Source: Candidatus Peregrinibacteria bacterium CG10_big_fil_rev_8_21_14_0_10_36_19 (GTDB lineage Bacteria > Patescibacteriota > Gracilibacteria > UBA1369 > LOWO2-01-FULL-3). From it: a stretch of DNA of 34,507 bases. Shown one piece after another: positions 10,070 through 17,103 of the stretch. The position numbers and the translations under genes were made by a program. The stretch is from contig PFDP01000012.1 in assembly GCA_002772535.1 (NCBI GenBank), positions 11,793-46,299 of the forward strand. Direction: 5' to 3'. The notes below the pieces were generated by a model. That model was not told the DNA's origin. It ran no database searches and saw nothing but the letters and a program-made list of their open reading frames with translations. Position 1 is the first letter of the stretch. Each line of letters starts with the position of its first letter.

Positions 10070-11044
10070 TTACTTACTATCATTTATTACCTGTACCCCA
10101 CCACTCAACTCCTCTTGAGGTGTTGGCTTAAATTGAATTAGCGTATTTACTACAGCAAATGCACCTAAAGATATCACTAAAGCTAATGTTGCTGATATAA
10201 AAATCTTTTTAACTTTTGCAGTCTGTTCTTCGTTGCCAGCAGCTGTAACATATAGGTATCCACCGTAAAATAAGGTTGCAAAAGATAACGTAGCAACAAA
10301 GCCTGCAATGTAATTTGTTAGAGTCACTATTACAAAGTTTGCCTTTTCAGTATCTGGGAGAACCGCTCCAGCCTCTGGAAATATAACCCCTCTAATTACA
10401 ACCTCAGATAATGCCACAACCCCTAACCCAATAAGGGCATATAAAACTTGATCTTTTGCCTTTGTCAAACCTTCTTCATCACCACCACCGGCAATAAGAG
10501 CGAACCCTCTCACAACCAAAACAAGAACAGCTACAGCTCCCAAAAGAGCCTCAAGGAAGCCTATAATACCTCTAAATTGTTTTACACTTTCTTGGGCATA
10601 AATTTGCACCGTTGCAACATCTTGGAAGGCTTCACCTTGGTCGCCGAAAAACATTTTTCTCACTGCAACATCTGCAAACTGAACCAACAGAAGACCAACA
10701 ACAGCAACAATAAGTGTAGTTTTAGATTTTTCCGCTTCCTCATCACTAGTTATTGTTGTGAGTTTAATTGCATTAATAACAATCATAAGTACTGCAACCG
10801 TGCTTATAACATACCTAAAAAGATCTATAATAAAGAATATCGGACTTGTTAATGTACCTACTCCAGACTGGGCATAATCTGGCAAGGCATCCGGATGTTG
10901 ACCTGTCTCATAAAAACTTGGGAGGCCTGTGTCCTTACCTATATTGGTTAAGTCGTCAATTGGGGCAGCAAAGGCACTATTGATCGTGAGTGCCAAATTC
11001 ACAAACAGAAACGCTACAGCTAATTGTTTGATTATTTTTTTCAT
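10070..11044 (-). CDS. Secreted protein of three T4SS-pilin-like modules
   Basis: 324 residues. A signal peptide (1-27, ending INSAFA) is followed by three tandem copies of a module with two hydrophobic helices joined by a short Gly/Asp/Glu-rich loop: about 60-130 (loop TSDEEAEK), 150-228 (loop GGGDEEG) and 235-312 (loop AAGNEEQ). The last copy, with YGGYLYVTAAGNEE, is closest to the family of type IV secretion pilins (TrbC/VirB2-like) common in Patescibacteria. Normal family members carry one module, so a triple fusion is unusual. It is the second gene of the operon, 1 base after the first gene's stop, and the two products are paralogous. It probably forms a polytopic membrane component. No transport ATPase is nearby, so calling it a secretion system would be speculative. 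Confidence 0.85.
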   Translation of the reverse strand: MKKIIKQLAVAFLFVNLALTINSAFAAPIDDLTNIGKDTGLPSFYETGQHPDALPDYAQSGVGTLTSPIFFIIDLFRYVISTVAVLMIVINAIKLTTITSDEEAEKSKTTLIVAVVGLLLVQFADVAVRKMFFGDQGEAFQDVATVQIYAQESVKQFRGIIGFLEALLGAVAVLVLVVRGFALIAGGGDEEGLTKAKDQVLYALIGLGVVALSEVVIRGVIFPEAGAVLPDTEKANFVIVTLTNYIAGFVATLSFATLFYGGYLYVTAAGNEEQTAKVKKIFISATLALVISLGAFAVVNTLIQFKPTPQEELSGGVQVINDSK

Positions 11045-11045
11045 T

Positions 11046-12008
11046 TTATTCTATTAGTGCGCCAAGATCTGTTAACTTGCTAGCTAAAACAGTACTAACA
11101 ACCGCAAATGCTCCATAAATAATAACAATACCGATAACGGCTGAGAGCAACAATCTTTTAGCCTGCTCCATCCTCTCCTCTTCACCAGCAGCTGTTGCAT
11201 ACATAATACCGCCAATGATAAAAATAAGCACAGCCACAGGACCAACAAAACTAACAATTAAATTGGTAATACCAGCTATCTGATCCACACCAGCCTTCGC
11301 ATCAATACTTGGGTGTACTCCAGTGATACCAGAGTAAACATTTTTATCAATTTTATAGAACACTTTCTCAACGAATATTTGACCAACATAAAGAAGAAAA
11401 AGACCTGAAGCACTATACATAAGCGATTTCTTGTACTTACCCCTCTCTTCTTCATTTGTACCAGATGTTACAAGACCAATTCCAGACCTTACCGCAAACA
11501 AAGTAGCATATGCACCAATTACATACTTAACAAAAGTTACAAAAACCTGCACTTGCCTATCAAAAAGACGATAACGATTTAAAATCTCTTGGGGACTAGA
11601 AATAATTGTCCCATCTTTCATGTCAAACACCCTAGCAAACTCTTGGGACATACTAATTATAACGAACCCAATTATAGTGTAAATTATCGCCCTTCTACTT
11701 TTTGAAATACTTTCTTCATCACCATTTGCCATTATTAACTGCATACCAGTAATGGTTATAAAGAGAATCCCAATCGCAACCATAAGGGCTTTCACATAGC
11801 CAAGAACTCCAAAAACAAGCTGTTCAGCAATCGTTAAACCCTCCGCATCTGGAGGAACAATAATATCACCTTTTTTAAACTCCTCCTTGGCACCATCCAA
11901 AATTGGCAAATTTGCCGCATTTACAATATCAAAATGGTTCACGAAGTGAATGATCACGAGAACCATTACTAACTGCAAACTAGTTTTAAGAAATTTCTTT
12001 ATATTCAT
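11046..12008 (-). CDS. Secreted protein of three T4SS-pilin-like modules, first gene of surface operon
   Basis: 320 residues. An N-terminal hydrophobic signal (about 1-31) is followed by three two-helix modules: about 60-130 (loop MANGDEES), 150-215 (loop TSGTNEEER) and 245-315 (GGIMYATAAGEEER). The acidic loop after a Gly-Tyr-rich helix end matches the T4SS-pilin-like family, and the overall plan copies the next gene. It is the first gene after the TTGAAA/TATAAT promoter; the predicted leader is only about 10 bases (AATGAGAAAAAATAAAT before ATG, counting from the -10), with no Shine-Dalgarno. Likely an oligomeric inner-membrane component; the physiological role is not established. Confidence 0.85.
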   Translation of the reverse strand: MNIKKFLKTSLQLVMVLVIIHFVNHFDIVNAANLPILDGAKEEFKKGDIIVPPDAEGLTIAEQLVFGVLGYVKALMVAIGILFITITGMQLIMANGDEESISKSRRAIIYTIIGFVIISMSQEFARVFDMKDGTIISSPQEILNRYRLFDRQVQVFVTFVKYVIGAYATLFAVRSGIGLVTSGTNEEERGKYKKSLMYSASGLFLLYVGQIFVEKVFYKIDKNVYSGITGVHPSIDAKAGVDQIAGITNLIVSFVGPVAVLIFIIGGIMYATAAGEEERMEQAKRLLLSAVIGIVIIYGAFAVVSTVLASKLTDLGALIE

Positions 12009-12025
12009 ATTTATTTTTTCTCATT

Positions 12026-12054
12026 ATTATAACAAAATTTTAGCTTTTTTTCAA
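12026..12054 (-). promoter_or_regulatory. Promoter of the surface-protein operon
   Basis: On the minus strand TTGAAA (12054-12049) is separated by exactly 17 bases from TATAAT (12031-12026), a near-consensus sigma-70 promoter. Transcription would start about 10 bases before the ATG at 12008, giving a very short leader. It lies in the 99-base divergent gap shared with secE. Confidence 0.75.
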
Positions 12055-12107
12055 TACAGAAGTGTGATAATATGCATTCGAGCCCAAAAAAGGCTTTTTA
12101 GATATAT

Positions 12108-12308
12108 ATGAACAATATGAAAGAAAACACATTCACAAATTACGTTAAGACGAGCTTGGAAGAGCTCACTAAAGTTACTTGGCCAACAAAAAACCAAGCT
12201 GTTAAGCTTACGGTTATAACATTGGCTTTTTGCGCTTTCTTCGGTGTATTTCTTGGTCTTATAGACCTTGCTTACAACGAATTATTTAAACTTGTAATCA
12301 ACTTATAA
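12108..12308 (+). CDS. secE: Preprotein translocase subunit SecE
   Basis: 66 residues, the usual size for single-helix bacterial SecE. The amphipathic segment FVKTSLEEL-like (here YVKTSLEELTKVTWPTK) with the hallmark EL.KV.WP, followed by one membrane helix (about 30-55), identifies it. SecE clamps the SecY channel in the membrane. It precedes nusG with a one-base stop/start overlap (TAATG), the conserved bacterial order secE-nusG-rplK-rplA. A second in-frame ATG at codon 4 is also possible as the start. A -10-like TAATAT lies around 12067-12072 in the divergent gap, but no good -35 is seen. Confidence 0.95.
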   Translation: MNNMKENTFTNYVKTSLEELTKVTWPTKNQAVKLTVITLAFCAFFGVFLGLIDLAYNELFKLVINL

Positions 12309-12853
12309 TGGCAAGACAAGCTCATGATACCGGTAGACACTGGTATGTAATCCATACTTACTCAGGATACGAAGATGCTGTACGTGAAGCATTAATGCAA
12401 CGTATTGAATCTTTGGGAATGCAAGATTTAATTTATGATGTAGCAGTACCAAAAGAAACTCAAATCATAATCAAGAAAGGTGAACCTGTAACTGAAGAAA
12501 AACGCATATTCCCTGGTTATGTACTGGTTGATATGATTGTTACAGATGACAGTTGGTATGTAGTGAGAAATACCCCAAACGTTACTGGTTTCGTAGGTTC
12601 TGGAACTATTCCAGTACCTGTTTCGCCAGAAGAATGGAAAGTTATTAAAAAACATATGGGTCAAGCTGAGCCTAAATTCAAAATTGAATTTGCTGAGGGA
12701 GATAATGTTACGGTTTTGGATGGTCCTTTTGCAAACTATGATGGTGTTATTAGTAATATTGATGAAGAAAAAGGAAGAGTTAAAGTTCTTATTACGATTT
12801 TCGGACGTGAAACGCCTGTGGAACTTGAATTCACTCAAGTTAAAAAGAAATAG
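12308..12853 (+). CDS. nusG: Transcription termination/antitermination factor NusG
   Basis: 181 residues. The N-terminal NGN domain begins WYVIHTYSGYED and contains FPGYVLVDM and VRNTPNVTGFVG, all characteristic. The C-terminal KOW domain (about 125-178) has the GDNVTVLDGPFANYDG signature. NusG binds RNA polymerase and links it with Rho or the ribosome. The start codon overlaps the secE stop by one base, implying coupled translation. An unknown anchored protein is inserted between nusG and rplK, where most bacteria have none. Confidence 0.97.
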   Translation: MARQAHDTGRHWYVIHTYSGYEDAVREALMQRIESLGMQDLIYDVAVPKETQIIIKKGEPVTEEKRIFPGYVLVDMIVTDDSWYVVRNTPNVTGFVGSGTIPVPVSPEEWKVIKKHMGQAEPKFKIEFAEGDNVTVLDGPFANYDGVISNIDEEKGRVKVLITIFGRETPVELEFTQVKKK

Positions 12854-12878
12854 TTGAGTTTTAATTAGGCTTGATTTA

Positions 12879-12909
12879 ATATTAAGGGTGATAACCTCAT
12901 TCTTAATAT
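12879..12909 (+). promoter_or_regulatory. Inverted repeat covering the start of the 12908 gene
   Basis: ATATTAAG (12879-12886) pairs perfectly with CTTAATAT (12902-12909); inside it GGT (12887-12889) can pair with ACC (12894-12896). The right arm includes the first two bases of the ATG start codon, so the RNA fold would partly hide the start. It may regulate translation; an AT-rich chance match is possible. Confidence 0.4.
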
Positions 12910-13693
12910 GCGCAAGTTTACGATATTTACTGTTATTTTAACGGTTGTGATAACCGTTGTGGTAGCTCAGCTATTAACTGAAAACTACCTTCCAAATTCA
13001 AAATCTAACAATTCTGATGAGGTTAAAGGTGGAGATTTTAATTTACCTACAACATTAGATTTAAGTAAAACGGTTCAAACAAATTTACTTGGAGCTGGGG
13101 AGCAGCAGGTACCAACCCCTGACGCAGCTGTTGGAGAATCTTTTAGTTCTGGTATTCAATATGAAAATGTGAGCTTGGGCACTCCGAACACAACCCCACC
13201 AACGATTGAAACAAATGGTATATCTGATTTTGAAGATGAAACCTTCACTAGCCTGAGTGCAAATGTTTATTTAAGAGATGAACAAGTACAGAGTGCTGGA
13301 TTTATTGATGCAATAGTAGAAAAAGAGGATGATAATGGATTTTTATTTAAAACAGTATATGTAGATGACTTGTATGATGTTGAAATGGTAAAAAATTCCA
13401 TAAAAGGACCTTCTAGTGTACTTGCCAAGGCTTATGTATTTAAAATTGGACCTATGAGTTCTGCTAACGATGTTTATGAAATACTAAAAGTGAGAGGTTC
13501 TGAGGGGCTTGAAGTTGAGATAAACGAAACTAATAGCTTTGGTGAAAAATCTTTCTATATTAATGACTCTAGGAGGCAAAATGTAGCATTTTTAACTGTA
13601 AAGATTAGCAATTTGATTTACGCCTTTTCATACCCTAAAGAATACCATGTTCAAATAGGCAATTTGGTTAAGCTTTTGGACATGGAATTTTAG
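12908..13693 (+). CDS. Membrane-anchored protein of unknown function in the nusG-rplK interval
   Basis: 261 residues. One N-terminal membrane helix (about 5-22) is followed by a low-complexity Thr/Ser/Asn linker (25-105) and a compact C-terminal domain (about 110-261) with alternating beta and helical segments, including VLAKAYVFKIGPMSS and a closing YPKEYHVQIGNLVKLLDMEF-like end. I do not recognise a family. The position between nusG and rplK is unusual, although the rplK promoter downstream means it need not share regulation with the ribosomal genes. An extracytoplasmic role is inferred from the anchor. Confidence 0.8.
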   Translation: MRKFTIFTVILTVVITVVVAQLLTENYLPNSKSNNSDEVKGGDFNLPTTLDLSKTVQTNLLGAGEQQVPTPDAAVGESFSSGIQYENVSLGTPNTTPPTIETNGISDFEDETFTSLSANVYLRDEQVQSAGFIDAIVEKEDDNGFLFKTVYVDDLYDVEMVKNSIKGPSSVLAKAYVFKIGPMSSANDVYEILKVRGSEGLEVEINETNSFGEKSFYINDSRRQNVAFLTVKISNLIYAFSYPKEYHVQIGNLVKLLDMEF

Positions 13694-13703
13694 TTACATT
13701 TTA

Positions 13704-13731
13704 TTGACTTTTAGCCTTATTTACGTAGAAT
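13704..13731 (+). promoter_or_regulatory. Promoter of rplK-rplA
   Basis: TTGACT (13704-13709) and TAGAAT (13726-13731) are separated by 16 bases and lie 45 bases before the rplK start. The same hexamer pair with a 17-base spacer precedes rpsT, which strengthens both calls. Confidence 0.7.
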
Positions 13732-13776
13732 GCATGTGTTACGCACTCATGTTTTTAACATTTAACCAATAAAAAC

Positions 13777-14202
13777 ATGGCGAAAGAAATTAAAACAGTC
13801 ATTAAACTGCAAGTTCCAGCCGGAAAAGCTAATCCAGCACCTCCAGTTGGTACTGCACTAGGTCCGCATGGATTGAACATTCAGGATTTCTGTACTCAGT
13901 TCAATAATGCAACAAAAGATCTAGGTGACACAATTATTCCATGTGAGATTACTGTTTATGATGACAGAACATTTACGTTCATCATGAAGAGTCCTCCTGC
14001 AGCGGTTTTAATCAAGAAAGCTATTAATTTAGCCAAAGGTTCTGGTACTCCACATAAAGATAAAGTTGGAACAATCACGAGAGCTCAACTTGAAGAAATT
14101 GCTAAAGTAAAAATGGAAGACTTGAGCGCCAATGATATAGATGCAGCGGTAAAAGTTATTGCCGGTACAGCTAGAAGCATGGGTGTAAAAGTAGAAGGAT
14201 AA
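13777..14202 (+). CDS. rplK: 50S ribosomal protein L11
   Basis: 141 residues, the normal length. The N-terminal domain contains [20 protein letters not shown] and [13 protein letters not shown], the classic L11 start; the C-terminal rRNA-binding domain has [11 protein letters not shown] and a closing [13 protein letters not shown]11 binds 23S rRNA in the GTPase-associated centre. It is followed by rplA in the standard order. Confidence 0.98.
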   Translation: MAKEIKTVIKLQVPAGKANPAPPVGTALGPHGLNIQDFCTQFNNATKDLGDTIIPCEITVYDDRTFTFIMKSPPAAVLIKKAINLAKGSGTPHKDKVGTITRAQLEEIAKVKMEDLSANDIDAAVKVIAGTARSMGVKVEG

Positions 14203-14221
14203 AAAATAATTATTTGTGGGA

Positions 14222-14239
14222 GCCCGCCTTCAGGCGGGC
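14222..14239 (+). repeat. GC-rich perfect hairpin between rplK and rplA
   Basis: GCCCGCC (14222-14228), a TTCA loop, and GGCGGGC (14233-14239) form a 7-bp perfect stem in otherwise AT-rich sequence. No T-run follows, so it is not a standard terminator. Its CCCGCC/GGCGGG core recurs in the rpsT terminator (25038-25052), suggesting a dispersed palindromic repeat or an L1-related control hairpin. Confidence 0.6.
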
Positions 14240-14265
14240 GCATGAACCACTTAACCCCTTACATT

Positions 14266-14961
14266 ATGTCAGGAAAAAAATATACTGAAGCTAAGGCTTT
14301 GATCACTAAAGAAGCTTACATAATCGATGAAGCGATTGAGCTCCTAAAAAAAACATCTACAACTAAATTTGATTCTAGTTGTGAAGTACATTTCAGATTA
14401 GGTGTTGATCCAAAACAAGCGGATCAAAATATCCGTACTACTGCTGCTCTTCCACACGGAACTGGTAAGGACGTTACTGTTGTTGCCTTCGTTGGTGAAG
14501 AAAATGTTAAAGAAGCTTTGGAGGCTGGTGCTGCTGTTGCAGGAACGGCTGAATTAGTGAAAAAAATTGAAGGTGGTTGGTTAGATTTTGATGTTGCTAT
14601 TGCCTCACCTGATCAAATGAAGGATTTAGCAAAAGTTGCTAAAACTCTTGGTCAAAAAAGACTGATGCCGAGTCCTAAGGCTGGTACAGTTACTCCTGAG
14701 TTTGTAAAAGTAATTGGAGAACTTAAAAAAGGTAAGATTGAGCTACGTGTTGATAAATTCGGAAATCTACACAACTTGTTTGGAAAAGTTTCTTTTGATG
14801 AATCTAAACTAAAAGAAAATCTTAAATCTATCATTAAGACAGTACTAGAAGTTAAACCTTCAAGTTCTAAAGGTACTTATGTTAGAAGTTTAACACTTAC
14901 AACAACTATGGGTCCTGGGATCCCGTTGGATGCAAACGCAGCTATCGCAGAATGTAAATAA
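14266..14961 (+). CDS. rplA: 50S ribosomal protein L1
   Basis: 231 residues from the ATG at 14266 (MSGKKYTEAKALI), preferred over an in-frame ATG at 14242 that would add eight atypical residues directly after the hairpin. Core L1 features are present: FRLGVDPKQADQNIR, the GTGKDVTVVAF segment, RLMPSPKAGTVTPE, and the closing TTTMGPGIPLD. L1 forms the mobile stalk on 23S rRNA and in many bacteria represses its own operon by binding the mRNA. The gene ends 10 bases before the convergent yqhQ-like gene, with no obvious terminator. Confidence 0.97.
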   Translation: MSGKKYTEAKALITKEAYIIDEAIELLKKTSTTKFDSSCEVHFRLGVDPKQADQNIRTTAALPHGTGKDVTVVAFVGEENVKEALEAGAAVAGTAELVKKIEGGWLDFDVAIASPDQMKDLAKVAKTLGQKRLMPSPKAGTVTPEFVKVIGELKKGKIELRVDKFGNLHNLFGKVSFDESKLKENLKSIIKTVLEVKPSSSKGTYVRSLTLTTTMGPGIPLDANAAIAECK

Positions 14962-14971
14962 TTTTAGATTC

Positions 14972-15955
14972 TTAGTTCTCCATAGCGAGAGCAGCTTCTA
15001 AAGACTTGAGTCCGACTTCCAATTGTGGAGCGTCGGGCTCTTTTGTTGTTAGTCGTTGGAAGGCTAAACCTGGCGCAATTAAGAATTTAACAAACTTCTT
15101 TTCTGTGTGCTTTGCGCTAAGCTTTAGAAGCTCATAAGAGATGCCTGCAACTAATGGTAATACTGTGATTCTTAGGGCAAGGTTGTGAATAAAATCCGGT
15201 TGTTTTGGCACTAAAGTGTAAACAAAAACGCTAATAATAAAAACTATGATAATAAAACTTGTTCCGCAGCGAGGATGAAAGCGACTTTGTATTTTGGCAT
15301 TCTCTACTGTTAAATCTAATTTATTTTCATATGTAAAAATAGCTTTATGCTCTGAGCCGTGGTATTCAAAAATACGTCTAAAACTAGGTATTAGGGAAAG
15401 TAAGAAGATGTATGTCAAAAAAATACTGGCTTTGATTGCACCATCTACTAAATTGAATAGTGCAAAGTTGTTGTGAATTATTTCAAATTTTGAATCGAGG
15501 TATGTTGTAAGGAATAATGGTAAGGCTTTGAACAAAGATAGACTCACCGCTAGTGCAATTATTAGTGAAAAAACAAACATAATTCCCTCAAAAAACTTTC
15601 TTATTCCGGACTTATTAATTTCTTCTTCTGATGGTGGCGCTTCATCTAATGACTCATTTGCTGAAAAATTAATAGCCTTAGTTCCTATAACCATCATCTC
15701 AAAAAGATTAATTACTCCCCTAACTATAGGAATGTTTAAAAATTTGAGGCGTTGAATTACTGTTTTATATTTCTCTCTTTTAATTTTTATATGCCCGTTT
15801 GGTTTTCTAACAGCAATCGTAATTGCGCTTGGTGAACGCATCATTACACCTTCTATTACGGCTTGCCCTCCTACGGCAAAATCAATTTTTTCATCTTGTG
15901 AAGCGAGGCTTAACATCCAATTTAGAACTATGAAGTTTATTTTTTTAATAAGCAT
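14972..15955 (-). CDS. yqhQ: DUF1385 (YqhQ-like) membrane protein
   Basis: 327 residues. The signature GGQAVIEGVMMRSP near residue 29 and PIVRGVINL near 75 mark DUF1385, as do EYHGSEHKAIFTYE and FHPRCGTSF in the second half. Four to five hydrophobic segments (about 125-150, 170-205, 230-255, 265-285) indicate an integral membrane protein. Function is not established in the family. The first ATG (15955) is used here; an internal ATG 13 codons later would give a start closer to family members. It is divergent from dut with a 43-base gap. Confidence 0.9.
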   Translation of the reverse strand: MLIKKINFIVLNWMLSLASQDEKIDFAVGGQAVIEGVMMRSPSAITIAVRKPNGHIKIKREKYKTVIQRLKFLNIPIVRGVINLFEMMVIGTKAINFSANESLDEAPPSEEEINKSGIRKFFEGIMFVFSLIIALAVSLSLFKALPLFLTTYLDSKFEIIHNNFALFNLVDGAIKASIFLTYIFLLSLIPSFRRIFEYHGSEHKAIFTYENKLDLTVENAKIQSRFHPRCGTSFIIIVFIISVFVYTLVPKQPDFIHNLALRITVLPLVAGISYELLKLSAKHTEKKFVKFLIAPGLAFQRLTTKEPDAPQLEVGLKSLEAALAMEN

Positions 15956-15961
15956 TTTTTG

Positions 15962-15995
15962 TTGTTAGAAGGCGTTTAATAATCTATCTTATAAT
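15962..15995 (+). promoter_or_regulatory. Putative promoter of dut-tmk
   Basis: TTGTTA (15962-15967) is 17 bases from TATCTT (15985-15990), which overlaps a perfect TATAAT (15990-15995). With either -10 hexamer, transcription would start within a few bases of the dut ATG at 15999, so the transcript may be leaderless. Confidence 0.45.
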
Positions 15996-15998
15996 GCG

Positions 15999-16436
15999 AT
16001 GAAAGTAAAAATAAAACGTATAGATAAGGACTTACCGTTGCCTGTTTATGAAAGCTCTGGAGCGGTAGGATTTGATATATTGGCTAGAGAAAGTAGTGTA
16101 ATACCCCCAAAAGAAATTGGTATGGTGCCGTCTAACCTAGTGGTTGAAGTGCCTGAAAAATATATGCTTGTAGTAGCTTCTAGAAGTAGTACACCAAAAA
16201 AGAAGGGGCTTACTCCCCCACATGGTTTTGGAATTATTGATCACGACTATTGTGGCCCGGAAGATGAAATTAAAGTTATGGTTTACAATTTTACGGACAA
16301 TGAAGTAATAATTGAAAGAGGAGAAAAAATTGCACAGGGAGTGTTTGTGAGAATAGATAAGTTTGAGTGGAGTGAAGTTGAAGAAGTTGAGGGAAAAAAT
16401 AGAGGCGGGTTTGGATCAACCGGTGGATATAACTAA
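15999..16436 (+). CDS. dut: dUTP diphosphatase
   Basis: 145 residues, typical of trimeric dUTPase, which hydrolyses dUTP to dUMP and PPi. Motif 1 is GAVGFDILAR, motif 2 is ASRSSTPKK, motif 3 is GIIDHDYCGPEDEI with the catalytic aspartate, motif 4 is ERGEKIAQ, and the flexible C-terminal arm RGGFGSTGG is intact. It is followed after 5 bases by a dTMP kinase gene, a natural pair for dTTP supply and uracil exclusion. Confidence 0.95.
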   Translation: MKVKIKRIDKDLPLPVYESSGAVGFDILARESSVIPPKEIGMVPSNLVVEVPEKYMLVVASRSSTPKKKGLTPPHGFGIIDHDYCGPEDEIKVMVYNFTDNEVIIERGEKIAQGVFVRIDKFEWSEVEEVEGKNRGGFGSTGGYN

Positions 16437-16441
16437 TAAAA

Positions 16442-17029
16442 ATGGGAAAATTAATTACAATTTACGGAATAAATAATATTGGGAAATCTACTCATGCAAA
16501 GCTTATTGTAGAGAGACTTAAGCAAAATGGTTATAAGGCTTTTTATGTTAAGTATCCTGTTTATAATATGGAACCTACTGGTGTTTTTTTGAATGAAGTT
16601 TTGAGAGGTGAAGGCGGACAAAAAATCTCTGAGGATGAGCTTCAAATGTGGTTTGTAATGAATAGATACCAATGGCAGCCGGAATTAAAGAGATTATTGA
16701 GTGAGGGGTATATTGTTGTTGCTGAGGATTATATTGGGACTGGGATTGCTTGGGGTATGTCAAAAGGTCTTGAAAGAGAGTGGCTTGAGGAAATGAACAA
16801 GTATTTGGTGAAAGAAGATTTTGCAATTATGATGCAAGGAAGAAGAACTTTAAGTGCGCGAGAAAATGTACATGTACATGAGAGGAACGATGAATTGGTT
16901 GAAAAATGTATTAAAACTCACAATGAACTTGCGGATAGTTATGGCTGGAGAAGAGTAGATTTGCAAAGGGAAAAAACTGATACGGCAAAATTAATGTGGG
17001 CTGAGGTAGAAAAGTTTTTAAATCGTTGA
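16442..17029 (+). CDS. tmk: dTMP kinase, divergent Patescibacteria-type
   Basis: 195 residues. The P-loop is GINNIGKST (residues about 9-17) in place of the usual GxDGxGKST, and YPVYNMEPTG fits the phosphate-donor/TMP region. The usual catalytic DRY motif is replaced by EDYIGTGIAWG, so the Arg is missing, a change I associate with thymidylate kinase homologs of this bacterial group. A C-terminal region with HVHERND probably serves as the lid. The enzyme would phosphorylate dTMP to dTDP. Co-transcription with dut (5-base gap) supports the assignment. The stop codon overlaps the -35 of the folD promoter. Confidence 0.85.
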   Translation: MGKLITIYGINNIGKSTHAKLIVERLKQNGYKAFYVKYPVYNMEPTGVFLNEVLRGEGGQKISEDELQMWFVMNRYQWQPELKRLLSEGYIVVAEDYIGTGIAWGMSKGLEREWLEEMNKYLVKEDFAIMMQGRRTLSARENVHVHERNDELVEKCIKTHNELADSYGWRRVDLQREKTDTAKLMWAEVEKFLNR

Positions 17030-17054
17030 CGGTTTGTGCGTAACTGTGTAGTAT
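17026..17054 (+). promoter_or_regulatory. Promoter of folD-purF-purD
   Basis: TTGACG (17026-17031) and TAGTAT (17049-17054) are separated by exactly 17 bases. The predicted start is close to 17061, immediately before the palindrome at 17062-17079. The -35 overlaps the tmk stop codon. Confidence 0.7.
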
Positions 17055-17061
17055 TTAAGTG

Positions 17062-17079
17062 CCCTTCGATATCGAAGGG
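17062..17079 (+). promoter_or_regulatory. Perfect 18-bp palindrome at the transcript start of folD-purF-purD
   Basis: CCCTTCGATATCGAAGGG is a perfect palindrome beginning about one base after the predicted start site. In RNA it can form a 7-bp stem with an ATAT loop, followed by a T-rich run (ATATTTATTTTTTC), like an attenuator. As DNA it could be a repressor operator over +1. A GTG frame begins inside it (17059), but the FolD family start lies downstream at 17104. Confidence 0.6.
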
Positions 17080-17103
17080 ATATTTATTTTTTCTCTATTG
17101 CCC

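Noticed and set aside
10448-10852. 134-codon plus-strand open frame antisense to the 324-aa pilin-like gene
   Set aside because: The product is Asn/Ser/Lys-rich with no domain, and the opposite strand has a clear signal peptide and three repeated modules.
10070-12008. Complete type IV secretion system
   Set aside because: Pilin-like modules are present but no VirB4/VirD4-type ATPase or other secretion core gene lies in the window.
12084-12101. AGCC-CAAAAAA-GGCT hairpin with T-run before secE as a terminator
   Set aside because: Only 4 bp of stem; too weak to call, although it may shape the secE leader.
12428-12838. 136-codon minus-strand frame inside nusG
   Set aside because: NusG is unmistakable on the plus strand; the antisense product is low-complexity Asn/Phe-rich.
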